Below, in pieces: positions 38,101-46,095 of a DNA stretch of 64,000 nucleotides. The position numbers were made by a program, and so were the translations under genes. The first letter of the stretch is position 1. Each line of letters starts with the position of its first letter. The stretch is taken from the NCBI RefSeq assembly GCF_021730615.1, contig NZ_JAJLMN010000001.1, positions 1,612,501-1,676,500 of the forward strand, given 5' to 3'. The notes below the pieces were generated by a model, which worked only from the letters and a program-made list of their open reading frames with translations, had not been told where the DNA came from and made no database searches. The DNA comes from Lichenibacterium dinghuense. Lineage in GTDB: Bacteria > Pseudomonadota > Alphaproteobacteria > Rhizobiales > Beijerinckiaceae.

Positions 38101-38576
38101 GCGGGCCCAACGTGATGCTGGGCTACGTGCGCGGCGGCGACCTCGGCCAGCTCGAGCCGCCGCCGGACGGCTGGCACGACACGGGCGACATCGTGGCGAT
38201 CGACGCGGACGGCTTCGTGTCGATCAAGGGCCGCGCCAAGCGCTTCGCCAAGATCGCGGGCGAGATGGTGTCGCTCGCCGCGCTGGAAGCGGTGGCGGCC
38301 GACCTGTGGCCCGACAGCGGCACGGCCATGACCACCCTGCCCGACCCGCGCAAGGGCGAGCGCATCGTGCTGGTGACGGAGCGCAAGGACGCGACGCGCC
38401 AGGGCTTCGCGGCCTACGCGCGCGAGCACGGCGTCGCCGACGTCGCCATGCCGTCCGAGGTGGTGGTGGTCGACGCCCTGCCGCTGCTCGGCTCCGGCAA
38501 GCTCGACCATCCGGCCGTGGCGCGGATGGTGCGCGAGCGGGCCGAGGAGCAGCCGCCGCGGGCCGCGGTGGGGTGA
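35160..38576 (+). CDS. LplT-PlsC-acyl-ACP synthetase fusion (Aas-type)
   Basis: A 1138-residue three-part protein. Residues 1-420 are an MFS lysophospholipid-transporter (LplT-like) domain with about 12 helices (FFSAFNDNVLKTALVF, GGQWADRYDKAWVAQ). Residues about 435-620 are a PlsC acyltransferase with NHVSLLD (about 457) and FPEGRITRTGS (about 526). Residues about 640-1138 are an AMP-forming acyl-ACP/CoA synthetase with FTSGSEGAPKG (about 795), EGYGITETGP, DTGDI and GRAKRFAKIAGEMVS. Together it would flip lyso-phospholipid inward, activate a fatty acid and reacylate it, i.e. membrane-lipid repair in the inner membrane. Enteric bacteria use separate lplT and aas genes; the fusion is known in other proteobacteria. 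Start has AGGA upstream. Confidence 0.92.
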   Translation: MFRSLMTSRRFAPLFWCQFFSAFNDNVLKTALVFVILFKVGGTSPTTAAMLVTVAGALFVAPPLILSGLGGQWADRYDKAWVAQKLKLVEIAAALFSVLGFVLVSVPLLFTALVMFSAIAALFSPVKYGILPDHLRPEELPTGNALVEGATFIAILLGTIAGGWAAADDHALAYGAAVSAFAALCWGASLMIPATEEGDHDLAVDANLFRSTGQLVRHLHADRRLWCCGLFVSWFWGTGAVALNLLPILVKTDLHGSEGTTTAALAVFSVGIAVGSGVASWLSAGRVILLPTALAAVLLGLFSLDLGWGAAHFFADRTLGAADLLARPDGIHAAVDLFMIAVSGGLFIVPVFTAVQVWSTAEDRARNIGAVNILSAAFMVAGGLATFALQFAGLTSPQIFAVLGVANLLAAWWIFRSLPTSAFRDLLSVILRCFYRMDVRGLDNFAKAGPNPIIALNHVSLLDAGLALSLLDEEPVFAIDATIATRWWVKPFLKLTQAMPIDPAKPLATRALINAVRAGRTLVIFPEGRITRTGSLMKVYDGAGLIADKTGAPVVPVRIDGLERTPFSYLTVFQTRPRLLPKVHATVLEPKPVHVPEDLFGKRRRQAAGAALYDVMSEAAFRTSRIDRTIVEATLAAGAEHGWKRVALEDPVAGALTYKRTAIGLRVLGAKLMGLAPQGKAVGVMLPTAAGTAVTVLALQSAGRVPAMINFTAGPANVRAACAAAGVSTVLTSRAFVEKAKLDKLVAAMSEFARIVWLEDVRATITAADKLRGLLNYKEPLVARRPDDPAAILFTSGSEGAPKGVVVSHRNLLANVAQVAARIDFGRADKIFQVLPMFHAFGLMAGLVLPLVSGVPVFLYPSPLHYRIVPELVYGNNCTAIFGTDTFLAGYARSSNAYDFRSLRLVVAGAEAVKESTRKTYLEKFGLRILEGYGITETGPVLAVNTPMFNRFGTVGRLLPDVEARLAPVEGVEGAGRLSVRGPNVMLGYVRGGDLGQLEPPPDGWHDTGDIVAIDADGFVSIKGRAKRFAKIAGEMVSLAALEAVAADLWPDSGTAMTTLPDPRKGERIVLVTERKDATRQGFAAYAREHGVADVAMPSEVVVVDALPLLGSGKLDHPAVARMVRERAEEQPPRAAVG

Positions 38577-38957
38577 GGCGGGCGGCGCCTCCTCCACGAC
38601 GGCCGCGGTAGCCTCACCTGTCTTCGGCCAGGAGGTGGGCCCTTCTCCCCGCGAAGGGAGAAAGGCGCTGATCCCGATGCTCCGAGATGTCTTGAATCGC
38701 GGTCGTCGAGGGAGAGGGGGAGCGGACGGCGTCGCATCTTTGCGCCCCTATCGTTCAAAGCATCGTCGTCCGGGCGCCGATGAACCCGCTCGGCCGCCAT
38801 ATGAAATCCGTCCGATCCCTTCGGGATGCGGATTTCGGCTTCGCTCATGCGCCGCGCGGGGTGGTGATACGGCATCCCGGCCTGTTCGGCCGGATACCGT
38901 ATCACCACCCCGCTCGACACCGGGTCGGCGAAACCGAAGGGCCCCGCCGGGGAGCGG
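38577..38957. repeat. Intergenic palindromic elements including a long hairpin
   Basis: No gene in this 381-bp spacer. It contains a degenerate CCTTCTCCC/GGGAGAA palindrome (38641-38665) and a long hairpin at 38858-38911. The hairpin's outer arms (GGGGTGGTGATACGG and its exact complement, 15 bp) enclose an inner 6-bp CCGGCC/GGCCGG stem with a 5-nt loop. Flanking TTCGGCTTCGC (left) and GCGAAACCGAA (right) extend the inverted symmetry imperfectly to about 38834-38938. It could be a small dispersed mobile palindrome or an RNA processing/termination structure. Confidence 0.7.
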
Positions 38958-39593
38958 TCAGCCGAACTCGGGCGCCCGCTCCCCGGCCCGCACGGGCACG
39001 GCCAAGCGGTTCGCGGGCGGCGACAGGGGGCAGGTCCAGGCCGGCGAATAGGAGCAGGACGGGTTGTAGCTGAAGTTGAAGTCGAGCACCGTCCGGCCCG
39101 CGGCGTCGGTGCCGAGGTCGGCGCTCTTGATCGTGTCGACGAGGTAGCGGCCGCCGCCGTAGGTGCCATGGCCGGCCGTCGCGTCGGCGAAGGGCAGGAA
39201 GGCGCCGCCGCCGTAGCCCGCCACCCAGTAGAGCGTCAGCTCGGCCCCCAAGGCCCCGGCGAGCCCCCGCGTGCGCGCGAAGGGCCGAAGCGACAGCGCG
39301 CCGTCGTGCCCCGCGTCGGCCGCCACGGGCGCGGCCGCGAGCGGGTCGAGGTCGACGGCGAAGCGCAGCGCCGGGTCGTAGTCGAAGAAGGGCAGGCCGG
39401 CGAAGCGCTCCCGCGCCCCCGGCTCCAGGGGCGACTGCGGGTGGTCGCGGAACAGCCGGTCGCGCGCCTCGCGCCACAGCGTCCAGGCCCGGCGCGGGTC
39501 GGGCTCGGCCCGCACGGCGCCGTAAAGGTCGGACACGCGCCGCCGCCAGTCCCACAGCGCCGGGTAGCCGCCCGCCGCATCCGCGTCCGCCAT
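38958..39593 (-). CDS. DUF1684 family protein
   Basis: A 211-residue soluble protein with the DUF1684 signature: WRRRVSDLYGAVR near the N-terminus, FFDYDPALRF, the GYGGGAFLPFADATAG segment, and DFNFSYNPSCSYSPAWTCPL followed by PPANRL. The last block, with two cysteines, is the most conserved part of the family. Function unknown. It begins 10 nt after the Rrf2 regulator stop, so the two are almost certainly cotranscribed, and its expression may be under that regulator. Confidence 0.88.
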   Translation of the reverse strand: MADADAAGGYPALWDWRRRVSDLYGAVRAEPDPRRAWTLWREARDRLFRDHPQSPLEPGARERFAGLPFFDYDPALRFAVDLDPLAAAPVAADAGHDGALSLRPFARTRGLAGALGAELTLYWVAGYGGGAFLPFADATAGHGTYGGGRYLVDTIKSADLGTDAAGRTVLDFNFSYNPSCSYSPAWTCPLSPPANRLAVPVRAGERAPEFG

Positions 39594-39603
39594 CCCGCCG
39601 CCC

Positions 39604-40053
39604 TCAGATGTGGTAGGTGTAGTGCTCGACCACCGCCGCGGTGCGGCCGCGCATCTCGGCGATGGAGGTGCCGTCGAGCAGCTTGGCCGACAGGTCGCGC
39701 ACCTCCGTCATCAAGAGGCGCACCGAGCAGCTTTCGACGTCGCCGCAGTCGTCGCAGGGGCGGTAGCGCGTGCGGCTGGCGCAGCCGATGGGGGCCAGCG
39801 GCCCGTCGAGCGCCCGGATGGCGTCGCCCGCCATGATCTCGGACGGCGGGCGCGACAGGCGGTAGCCGCCGTTCTTGCCCTTGCGCGCCACCACGAGGCC
39901 GGCGTTGCGCAGGTCGCCCAGGATGGCGTCGAGGAACTTCTTCGGGATGGATTCCGCTGTGGCGATCTCCAGCGACTGCGCGGTCGCGTCGGGCTGGAGG
40001 CCGGCGAGGTGCACCAGGGCCTTGAGGCCGTATTTGCCCTTGTTGGTCAGCAT
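39604..40053 (-). CDS. Rrf2 family transcriptional regulator with four-Cys cluster
   Basis: A 149-residue winged-helix regulator. Residues 1-65 carry the Rrf2 DNA-binding domain (GLKALVHLAGL, IPKKFLDAILGDLRNAGLV, RKGKNGGYRLSRP). Cysteines C91, C100, C103 and C109 (GCAS, PCDDCGDVESC) sit in the position where IscR/NsrR/RirA-type proteins hold an Fe-S cluster, although spacing differs from IscR. It probably senses iron, redox or NO through a cluster and represses its own operon; the signal is not determinable here. A palindrome ATCAT-N4-ATGAT lies 66-79 nt upstream. Cotranscribed with the DUF1684 gene. Confidence 0.9.
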   Translation of the reverse strand: MLTNKGKYGLKALVHLAGLQPDATAQSLEIATAESIPKKFLDAILGDLRNAGLVVARKGKNGGYRLSRPPSEIMAGDAIRALDGPLAPIGCASRTRYRPCDDCGDVESCSVRLLMTEVRDLSAKLLDGTSIAEMRGRTAAVVEHYTYHI

Positions 40054-40118
40054 CGGGATCCGCGGCGCGCGGCGCGGTCCGCGCCGACGACGGGCCGGGC
40101 ACCATCGCCGCGCCGACG

Positions 40119-40132
40119 ATCATACCCATGAT
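40119..40132. promoter_or_regulatory. Candidate operator/promoter of Rrf2 gene
   Basis: The inverted repeat ATCAT-ACCC-ATGAT sits in a short AT-rich patch 66-79 nt upstream of the Rrf2 start. It is the only such patch in the spacer. Autoregulation is a family habit; binding here is inferred. Confidence 0.4.
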
Positions 40133-40174
40133 ATAGAGATTCGATGCCGCGCGCGGAAGCGCCCGGCGGCCCCC

Positions 40175-40378
40175 TCACGGCGGGGCGGGCGCGTCCGGCG
40201 GGCGCCGCAGGTTCCGGACCACCGCGGCCCAGAAGCCCTCGGCCCGTGCCGCGGCGTCGGCCGCCTCCGGGCGCTCGGGATCGGCGGGGGCCGGTTCCGT
40301 CTCGTGCGGGTGCGGAAGGCGGGCCCCGAACAGGGCGCCCTCGGGCCAGAATGTGGCAGCCAACAGGTCGACCGTCAT
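40175..40378 (-). CDS. Small hypothetical protein
   Basis: A 67-residue Pro/Ala-rich peptide beginning MTVDLLAATFWPEGALFGAR. The ATG at 40378 is 6 nt after GGAGG, which is the main support. No family recognised; C-terminal half is Glu/Pro/Ala rich with an amphipathic helix (FWAAVVRNLRR). It lies alone, 122 nt upstream of the Rrf2 gene and in the same direction. Confidence 0.45.
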   Translation of the reverse strand: MTVDLLAATFWPEGALFGARLPHPHETEPAPADPERPEAADAAARAEGFWAAVVRNLRRPPDAPAPP

Positions 40379-40585
40379 GGCATCCTCCGGTGCGGCGCCG
40401 GGTTCCGGCCGGCGCCCAGATGCAGCATGGATCGTGCCACCGGGGGCTGTCGAGCCCTCGCGCGAAGAAGTCTATGTGATCTGTAGACGGTGAGGCCGCA
40501 CGCATCAGGACTGCGGCGCCTCGAACCCATCGTCGTCGGGGGCACTCCCGCGCGATCGGGTGATCCCGCGCGAGCGCGGACCGCC

Positions 40586-41098
40586 CTACCCCGTCTCGGC
40601 GAACTGCTCGCGGTTGAAGCGCATCTGCTCCCGCCGGCTGCCCAGGACGACGACGCGGCCCTGGAACGCCGCGACGACCGCGCGGGTCTTGGCCCGCTGC
40701 AGGCGGTTCCAGTTCCAGGCGTAGCGCAGGAACGCGAGGTCGACGCGCTCGGGGCATCCAGGCGCCGAATCCGCGCGGACGCGGCCGTAGCTTTCGATGA
40801 TGCGACGGATCACGCGCGGCATCGTCACCCGGCGCGGGAGGTCGAGATAGATGAGCGTGTCGGCCCGCGCCAGACGGGAGGCGATCACGCCCTTGTAGTT
40901 GCCGTCGATCACCCAGGCCGGCAGCGCCGCGATGCGCTCCACCTCGGCGTGGAACTCCGCTTCCGGCGCGGGCCGCCAGCCAGGGCGGTGGAAGGCCTGA
41001 TCGAGGTGGAACACCGGCAGGCCGTGGCGCGCGCCGAGGCGCCGCGCCAGCGTGGACTTGCCGCTGCCGCAGGGGCCCAGGATGATGATGCGCTGCAT
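40586..41098 (-). CDS. P-loop AAA/adenylate-kinase-like protein (FlaR/topology-modulation type)
   Basis: A 170-residue nucleotide-binding protein. The Walker A motif GPCGSGKST is at residues 8-16, followed by LPVFHLDQAFHRPGW, the VIDGNYK motif and IYLDLPR, an order typical of the small kinase-like family often annotated as DNA topology modulation protein FlaR. No transmembrane segments. The real reaction is unknown; a phosphotransferase on a small molecule is the usual guess. It lies downstream of the efflux genes in the same direction but 82 nt away. Confidence 0.85.
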   Translation of the reverse strand: MQRIIILGPCGSGKSTLARRLGARHGLPVFHLDQAFHRPGWRPAPEAEFHAEVERIAALPAWVIDGNYKGVIASRLARADTLIYLDLPRRVTMPRVIRRIIESYGRVRADSAPGCPERVDLAFLRYAWNWNRLQRAKTRAVVAAFQGRVVVLGSRREQMRFNREQFAETG

Positions 41099-41180
41099 GT
41101 GCGGGGTCTGCTCCGCCGTCCGGGCGGCCCTGATAGAGCCCGCGCGCGCGCGGATCCACCCCTGGACGCAGACCGGGCCG

Positions 41181-42758
41181 TCAGTGCGCCCCGCCGCCGC
41201 CCGCGGCCCGGCCGGGCCGGCTCATCAGCGGCGTCACGGCCGCCAGGGCGACGAACAGCACCGTCAGGGCGAGGAACACGTCGGCGAGCGACATCACCAG
41301 CGCCTGCCCGCGCACGATCAGCGCCAGCCTCTTCGTGGCCGCGACGGCGGCGTCCGATCCCATGCCGGCATAGGCCCCGGTGAGGGCCGACAGGGTGCGC
41401 TCGGCCGCCTCGTGGCCCCAGGCCACGCTCTCGTGCAGGCGCTGCAGGTGGAGGTCCCAGCGGTCGTTGATCAGCGTGTTGATGATGGCCAGGCCCACCG
41501 CGCCGCCGAGGTTGCGGGTGAGGTTGTAGAGGCCCGAGGCGTTCTTCAGCCGCGCCGGCGGCAGCGTGCCGAGCGCCACGTTGTTGATCGGCACCATCGC
41601 GGTCATCAGCGAGAAGCCGCGCAGCATCTGCGGCACGAGCAACTCCCAGAAGTCCCAGTCCTTCGTGATGGCGGAGGCCATCCAGGTGCCCACCGCGAAG
41701 CCGGTGAAGCCCACCGCGATGAGCAGGCGCGGGTCGACCTTGCCCATCAGCCGCCCGACGACCGGGGCCGCCACGAACATGCACAGGCCCGACACGAACA
41801 TGGTTTCGCCGATCTGCAGCGAATCGTAGCCGCGCACCCGGGCGAGGAAGATCGGATACACGTAGGTGAGGCCGTAGAGCCCGATCCCCATCACGAAGGA
41901 GAAGATCGAGCCGAACATGAAGTTGCGGTTCTGGAAGGCCGACAGGTCGACGATGGGCTGCTTCGCCGTGAAGGCGCGCCAGAAGAACAGCGCGGCGCCG
42001 AGCACGGAGGCGACGGCGCAGACCGCCACGGCCTGCTCGGCGAACCAGTCGTGCTGCGGCCCCTCCTCCAGCACGTATTCGCCGCCGCCGAGGAAGGCGG
42101 CCATGCCGGCGAGCCCCCACCAGTCGAAGCGGTCGAGCAGGGACAGGTCGGGCTCGTCGAAGTCGATCAGAAACCAGGCCAGCAGCGACACGACGATGCC
42201 GGGGCCGACGTTGACCAGGAACAGCCAGTGCCAGGAGAACAGGTCGGTGAGGTAGCCGCCGACCGTCGGCCCGATGGTGGGGGCCAGCGTCGCCACGAGG
42301 CCGATCATGGGGCCCACGACGGGCTGCTTCTCGCGCGGGAAGATCGTGTAGGCGGCGGCGAAGACCGTGGGGATCATGGCGCCGCCGACGAAGCCCTGCA
42401 GCGCCCGGTAGACGATCATCTGGCCGATGTCGGTCGCGGTCGAGCACATGAAGCTCATGGCCGTGAAGCCGGCGCAGCTCGCGAAGAACAGGTAGCGGGT
42501 CGAGAAGGCGCGCGACAGGATCCCGCTCAGCGGGATCATGATCACCTCGGCGATGAGGTAGCTGGTCTGCACCCAGGCGACCTCGTCCGAGGAGGCGGAC
42601 AGGCCGGCCTGGATCTCGGCCAGCGAGGCCGACACGATCTGGATGTCAAGGATCGCCATGAACATGCCGAACACCATCGCGATGAAGGTGATCAGCTTGC
42701 GCGTGTCGGTGGCGGGGGCGGCGGCCGGCGCCGCGGCGGTGAGGGCGGCGGCGGCCAC
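41181..42758 (-). CDS. emrB: DHA2-family MFS multidrug exporter (EmrB type)
   Basis: A 525-residue inner-membrane transporter with 14 predicted helices. Characteristic segments are MFMAILDIQIVSASLAEI with the DHA2 proton-relay Asp, WVQTSYLIAEVIMIPLSG, the motif C-like GPTVGGYLTDLFSWHWLFLV, and FNLTRNLGG-like LYNLTRNLGGAVG. It would pair with the membrane-fusion gene just upstream (14 nt gap) to expel hydrophobic drugs across both membranes via TolC. It starts with GTG at 42758 preceded by GGGAGGGAG. The operon is presumably controlled by the divergent TetR. Confidence 0.93.
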   Translation of the reverse strand: MAAAALTAAAPAAAPATDTRKLITFIAMVFGMFMAILDIQIVSASLAEIQAGLSASSDEVAWVQTSYLIAEVIMIPLSGILSRAFSTRYLFFASCAGFTAMSFMCSTATDIGQMIVYRALQGFVGGAMIPTVFAAAYTIFPREKQPVVGPMIGLVATLAPTIGPTVGGYLTDLFSWHWLFLVNVGPGIVVSLLAWFLIDFDEPDLSLLDRFDWWGLAGMAAFLGGGEYVLEEGPQHDWFAEQAVAVCAVASVLGAALFFWRAFTAKQPIVDLSAFQNRNFMFGSIFSFVMGIGLYGLTYVYPIFLARVRGYDSLQIGETMFVSGLCMFVAAPVVGRLMGKVDPRLLIAVGFTGFAVGTWMASAITKDWDFWELLVPQMLRGFSLMTAMVPINNVALGTLPPARLKNASGLYNLTRNLGGAVGLAIINTLINDRWDLHLQRLHESVAWGHEAAERTLSALTGAYAGMGSDAAVAATKRLALIVRGQALVMSLADVFLALTVLFVALAAVTPLMSRPGRAAGGGGAH

Positions 42759-42772
42759 GGCGGCTCCCTCCC

Positions 42773-44086
42773 TCAGCGCTCGGCGGTGTGGCGCTGGGCG
42801 GCCTCGGCGCGGCCGAGGCCGAGCGAGGCGGCCGCGTCCTTCATGCGGCGCGTCACGCCGTCGACGATCGGCCCGATCGCGCCCGCGACCGTCGGGGCCG
42901 GCTCGGACGCGTCGCGGGTGTGCACCTCGACCTCGACCGACAGGCCCGGCCGCAGGATGCCCTCGCGCGCCACCTCGGCCGGCACCGCGATGCGCACGGG
43001 CAGCCGCTGCACCACCTTGGTGAAGTTGCCGGTGGCGTTCTCGGGCGGCAGCATGGAGAACTCGGCGCCGGAGGCCGGCGCGATGCTCTCGACGCGCCCC
43101 TCGACGGCGCGCTCGCCGTAGGCGTCCGGCTGGATGACGACGCGCTGGCCGGGCTTCAGCCGCGCCACCTGCGTTTCCTTGAAGTTGGCCTCGACGTAGG
43201 CGCTGTCCAGCGGCACCAGCGACAGGAGGCGGCCGCCCGTCTGCACGTACTGGCCGGGCTGCACCGACTTGTTGCCGACGACGCCGTCGAAGGGCGCCTT
43301 CACGGTCGTGAAGGCGAGGTCGCGCTCGGCGCGCGCCAGGGCGGTCACGAGCTCGGCGCGGACCTTCTCGGCCTCGACCTTCTGCGCCTTGAGCACGTCG
43401 ATCGCCGCCTCGGCCGAGGTGACTGAGGCCTGCGCGCTGGCCACGGAGGCGGCCGAACGGTCGCGGTCGGCGCGGGCCGCGTCGAGCCTCTGCTGCGTGC
43501 CGTAGCTCGAGCGCATCAGGCTGTCGGCGCGGTCGAACTCGGCCGCCTCGCGCGTCGCGTCGGCCTTGGCGGAGGCGAGCGCGGCGCGGGCCTGGTCCAC
43601 GGTCGCGGCGCCGGCCGCGACCTGGCGGCCGATGCGCGCCACCGTGGCGTCCTGCGTGTCGATGCGGGCGCGGGCGGCCTCGACCGCGTTGACGTAGTCG
43701 CCGTCGTCGATGCGGGCCAGCACCTGCCCCTTCTTCACGACGGCGTTGTCCACCACCGGCACGACGCTGACGTAGCCCGCCACCTTGGCGGCGATCGTCG
43801 ACATGTCGGCCTTCACGTAGGCGTCGTCGGTCGTGACCAGGAAGCGGCCCTCGACGAAGTAGCGGTATCCCTCGAAGCCGCCGCCGCCCAGCGCCGCAGC
43901 CAGGAGCAGCGGCAGGACGACGCGCTTCTTCCTGCGCTTCGGCGCCGCGATGACGCCCGCGGGCGGCAGGATCTCGCCGTCGCGCGCGGCGGCGGCCGGG
44001 GGCGAGCCGGATCGGAGCGCCACCGCGCCCTCGGGCGCCGCGCCGGGGGCGGCGGGATCGGTCCGCGTCGTCTCGGTCTCGGCCAT
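42773..44086 (-). CDS. emrA: HlyD-family membrane fusion protein (EmrA type)
   Basis: A 437-residue periplasmic adaptor. Residues about 55-75 form one transmembrane anchor after an RRKKR stop-transfer-like basic cluster. The N-terminal biotinyl/lipoyl half motif (VTTDDAYVKADMSTIAAKV, YVSVVPV) precedes a long coiled-coil hairpin (about residues 130-245), then the returning lipoyl half (TTVKAPFDGVVGNKSVQPGQ) and a beta-barrel domain (YVEANFKETQVARLKPGQ). It links EmrB to an outer-membrane channel. The ATG at 44086 is favoured over one 12 nt upstream. First gene of the emrAB operon; faces tetR with two operators in between. Confidence 0.93.
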   Translation of the reverse strand: MAETETTRTDPAAPGAAPEGAVALRSGSPPAAAARDGEILPPAGVIAAPKRRKKRVVLPLLLAAALGGGGFEGYRYFVEGRFLVTTDDAYVKADMSTIAAKVAGYVSVVPVVDNAVVKKGQVLARIDDGDYVNAVEAARARIDTQDATVARIGRQVAAGAATVDQARAALASAKADATREAAEFDRADSLMRSSYGTQQRLDAARADRDRSAASVASAQASVTSAEAAIDVLKAQKVEAEKVRAELVTALARAERDLAFTTVKAPFDGVVGNKSVQPGQYVQTGGRLLSLVPLDSAYVEANFKETQVARLKPGQRVVIQPDAYGERAVEGRVESIAPASGAEFSMLPPENATGNFTKVVQRLPVRIAVPAEVAREGILRPGLSVEVEVHTRDASEPAPTVAGAIGPIVDGVTRRMKDAAASLGLGRAEAAQRHTAER

Positions 44087-44133
44087 CCTCGCCCCCATCG
44101 CTGCCCGGCGGAGCCGGATATAACCGAGAAAGG

Positions 44134-44152
44134 TGACTGAACCGTTCGGTCA
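44134..44152. promoter_or_regulatory. TetR-family operator site 1
   Basis: A 19-bp palindrome TGACTGAAC-C-GTTCGGTCA (one mismatch between arms) located 48 nt upstream of emrA. It repeats at 44192-44210, with centres 58 bp apart. Such sites between a TetR gene and the divergent pump operon are typical repressor operators. Confidence 0.8.
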
Positions 44153-44191
44153 GGCCTCGATCTATCGCGGGTTTGCGGCTAGATCAAGGGG

Positions 44192-44210
44192 CGACCGAAC
44201 CGTTCGGTCA
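44192..44210. promoter_or_regulatory. TetR-family operator site 2
   Basis: Second copy of the 19-bp palindrome (CGACCGAAC-C-GTTCGGTCA, one arm mismatch), 72 nt upstream of the chosen tetR start. One site per divergent promoter is the likely arrangement. Confidence 0.8.
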
Positions 44211-44281
44211 TCACGGTCGAGGACGAGATGGACGGCGGGATTGACAGGACGGCCGGGACGTTGCGCTGTCGCGCGGACAAC

Positions 44282-44932
44282 ATGGAGCATCCCTTGGCCG
44301 CCCCCTTCGAGACGCGTCTCGACGCCGCGCCGAGCCGCGAGGACGGCGCCAAGCGGCGCCAGATCCTCGACGGCGCGCGGCGCGTGTTCCTGTCGACCGG
44401 CTTCGACGGCGCCAGCATGAACGAGGTGGCGCGGGCGGCGGGCGTGTCGAAGGGCACGCTCTACGTGTATTTCGCCAGCAAGGAGGAGCTGTTCGCGGCC
44501 CTGCTGCGCGACGAGAAGAGCGAGCAGGCCGAGCAGCTCTGCCGCTTCGACGACGACGGGCCCGACGTGGCCGCCAACCTGCACGGCTTCGGCACGGCCT
44601 TCATAACGCTCGTCCTGCGCGCCGATTCGATGGCCCACATGCGGACCGTGATGGCGGTGGCCTCGAAATTCCCCGAGATCGGACGCGCCTATTACGAGGC
44701 CGGGCCGGAGACGGGCCGGCGGCGCCTCGCACGCTACCTCGGCCGGCAGGCGGAGGCGGGCCGGCTCAAGCTCGACGACGCCGAAGAGGCGGCCCAGCAC
44801 TTCTTCGACCTGTGCAAGGGCCACATGTTCATCGAGGCGATGCTGGGGCTGCGCGCCGAGCCCGGGCGGGCCGAGGTGGAAGCCCAGGCCGGGAAGGCCA
44901 CGGCGCTGTTCATGCGCCTGTACGGGGCGTGA
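44282..44932 (+). CDS. TetR/AcrR family repressor of the emrAB operon
   Basis: A 216-residue repressor. The N-terminal helix-turn-helix is clear (RRQILDGARRVFLSTGFDGA, then EVARAAGVSKGTLYVYFASK, residues about 21-67). The ligand-binding helical domain (residues 75-215) includes the DLCKGHMFIEAMLG helix usual in AefR/AcrR-like regulators of RND and MFS pumps. The ATG at 44282 gives the normal N-terminal length; one at 44228 would add 18 non-conserved residues. Divergent from emrA with two matching palindromes between, so it probably represses both promoters until an exported compound binds. Confidence 0.92.
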   Translation: MEHPLAAPFETRLDAAPSREDGAKRRQILDGARRVFLSTGFDGASMNEVARAAGVSKGTLYVYFASKEELFAALLRDEKSEQAEQLCRFDDDGPDVAANLHGFGTAFITLVLRADSMAHMRTVMAVASKFPEIGRAYYEAGPETGRRRLARYLGRQAEAGRLKLDDAEEAAQHFFDLCKGHMFIEAMLGLRAEPGRAEVEAQAGKATALFMRLYGA

Positions 44933-44984
44933 CGCGGGGCGGGCGACGGGGTCGGTCGCACCCGGTCCGCCCGCGAAACGCCGG

Positions 44985-46004
44985 CTACTCGGCCGCGACC
45001 CGCGCGCTCGCCCCCGCCGCCATCGCGTCGCGCACCTCGGCCACGATCTCGAAGGAGCGCAGCCGCGCCGCGTGGTCGTGCACCATGGCGGTGACCAGGA
45101 TCTCGTCGGGCCGGTGCTCGGCCACGAAGGCTTCGAGCCCGCGCCGCACCGTGTCGCGCGAGCCCACGATCGCCTGCGACAGGGCGCTCTGGAGCACCAT
45201 CCGCTCGCGCGGGCCCCACTCGTGGGCGCGGTCCGCCAGCGGGCGCGGCAGCTTGCCGGGCGTGCCGAGCCTCAGCGCGATGAACTGCTGCTCGACCGAG
45301 GTGAACAGGTGGCGTGCCTCCTCGTCGGTGTCGGCCGCCGTCACGTTGAGGCAGACCATCATGTGCGGCCGCACGAGCTGCGCCGAGGGGCGGAAATGAG
45401 CCCGGTACAGCGCGATCGACTCGCGCATCTGCGCCGGCGCGAAATGCGCCGCGAAGGCGTGCGGCAGGCCGAGCGCCGCGGCGAGTTGGCCCCCGTAGGT
45501 GCTGGAGCCGAGGATGGTGATCGGCACGCCGAGCCCCTCCCCCGGCACCGCCCGCACCTGCTGGCCCGGCTGGGCGTCGGCGAAATAGTGCTGCAGCTCC
45601 ATCACGTCGCGCGGGAAGTCGTCGGGGTCGGTCAGGGTGCGGCGCATGGCGCGCGCCGTGACGCCGTCCGAGCCCGGCGCGCGGCCGAGCCCGAGGTCGA
45701 CGCGCCCCGGATGGAGGGCCGCCAGCGTGCCGAACTGCTCCGCGATGGCCAGCGGCGCGTGGTTGGGCAGCATCACGCCGCCCGCGCCGACGCGGATCGT
45801 GCTGGTGCCGTCGAGCACGTGCATGGCCGCGACCGCCGTCGCCGCCGAGGCGATGCCCACCATGTTGTGGTGCTCGGCCAGCCAGTAGCGGTGGAAGCCG
45901 AGCGCCTCGGCGCGCTGCGCGAGGGAGCGGGCGTTGCGCAGCGCGTCGCCGGCGTCGGAGCCCTCCGGCACGGGGGCGAGGTCGAGCACGGAGAAGGGGA
46001 TCAT
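44985..46004 (-). CDS. LLM-class flavin-dependent oxidoreductase
   Basis: A 339-residue luciferase-like TIM-barrel monooxygenase. The sequence starts with [12 protein letters not shown], followed by [35 protein letters not shown] and [14 protein letters not shown], the conserved order of the LLM subclass related to alkanal monooxygenases and YhbW-type proteins. It would use FMNH2 or F420-like cofactor and O2; the substrate is unknown. The ATG at 46004 has GGGAG 7 nt upstream. Convergent with tetR; an unrelated GGDEF-EAL gene lies 91 nt upstream in the same direction. Confidence 0.92.
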   Translation of the reverse strand: MIPFSVLDLAPVPEGSDAGDALRNARSLAQRAEALGFHRYWLAEHHNMVGIASAATAVAAMHVLDGTSTIRVGAGGVMLPNHAPLAIAEQFGTLAALHPGRVDLGLGRAPGSDGVTARAMRRTLTDPDDFPRDVMELQHYFADAQPGQQVRAVPGEGLGVPITILGSSTYGGQLAAALGLPHAFAAHFAPAQMRESIALYRAHFRPSAQLVRPHMMVCLNVTAADTDEEARHLFTSVEQQFIALRLGTPGKLPRPLADRAHEWGPRERMVLQSALSQAIVGSRDTVRRGLEAFVAEHRPDEILVTAMVHDHAARLRSFEIVAEVRDAMAAGASARVAAE

Positions 46005-46095
46005 GGCGGCTCCCGCGTGGGAGGCGGGCCGGGACCCGCCGATGCATGCGAGATGGGGATGCGCCCCCGCCCCCTTCAACCGGGCGCGCGCGCCG

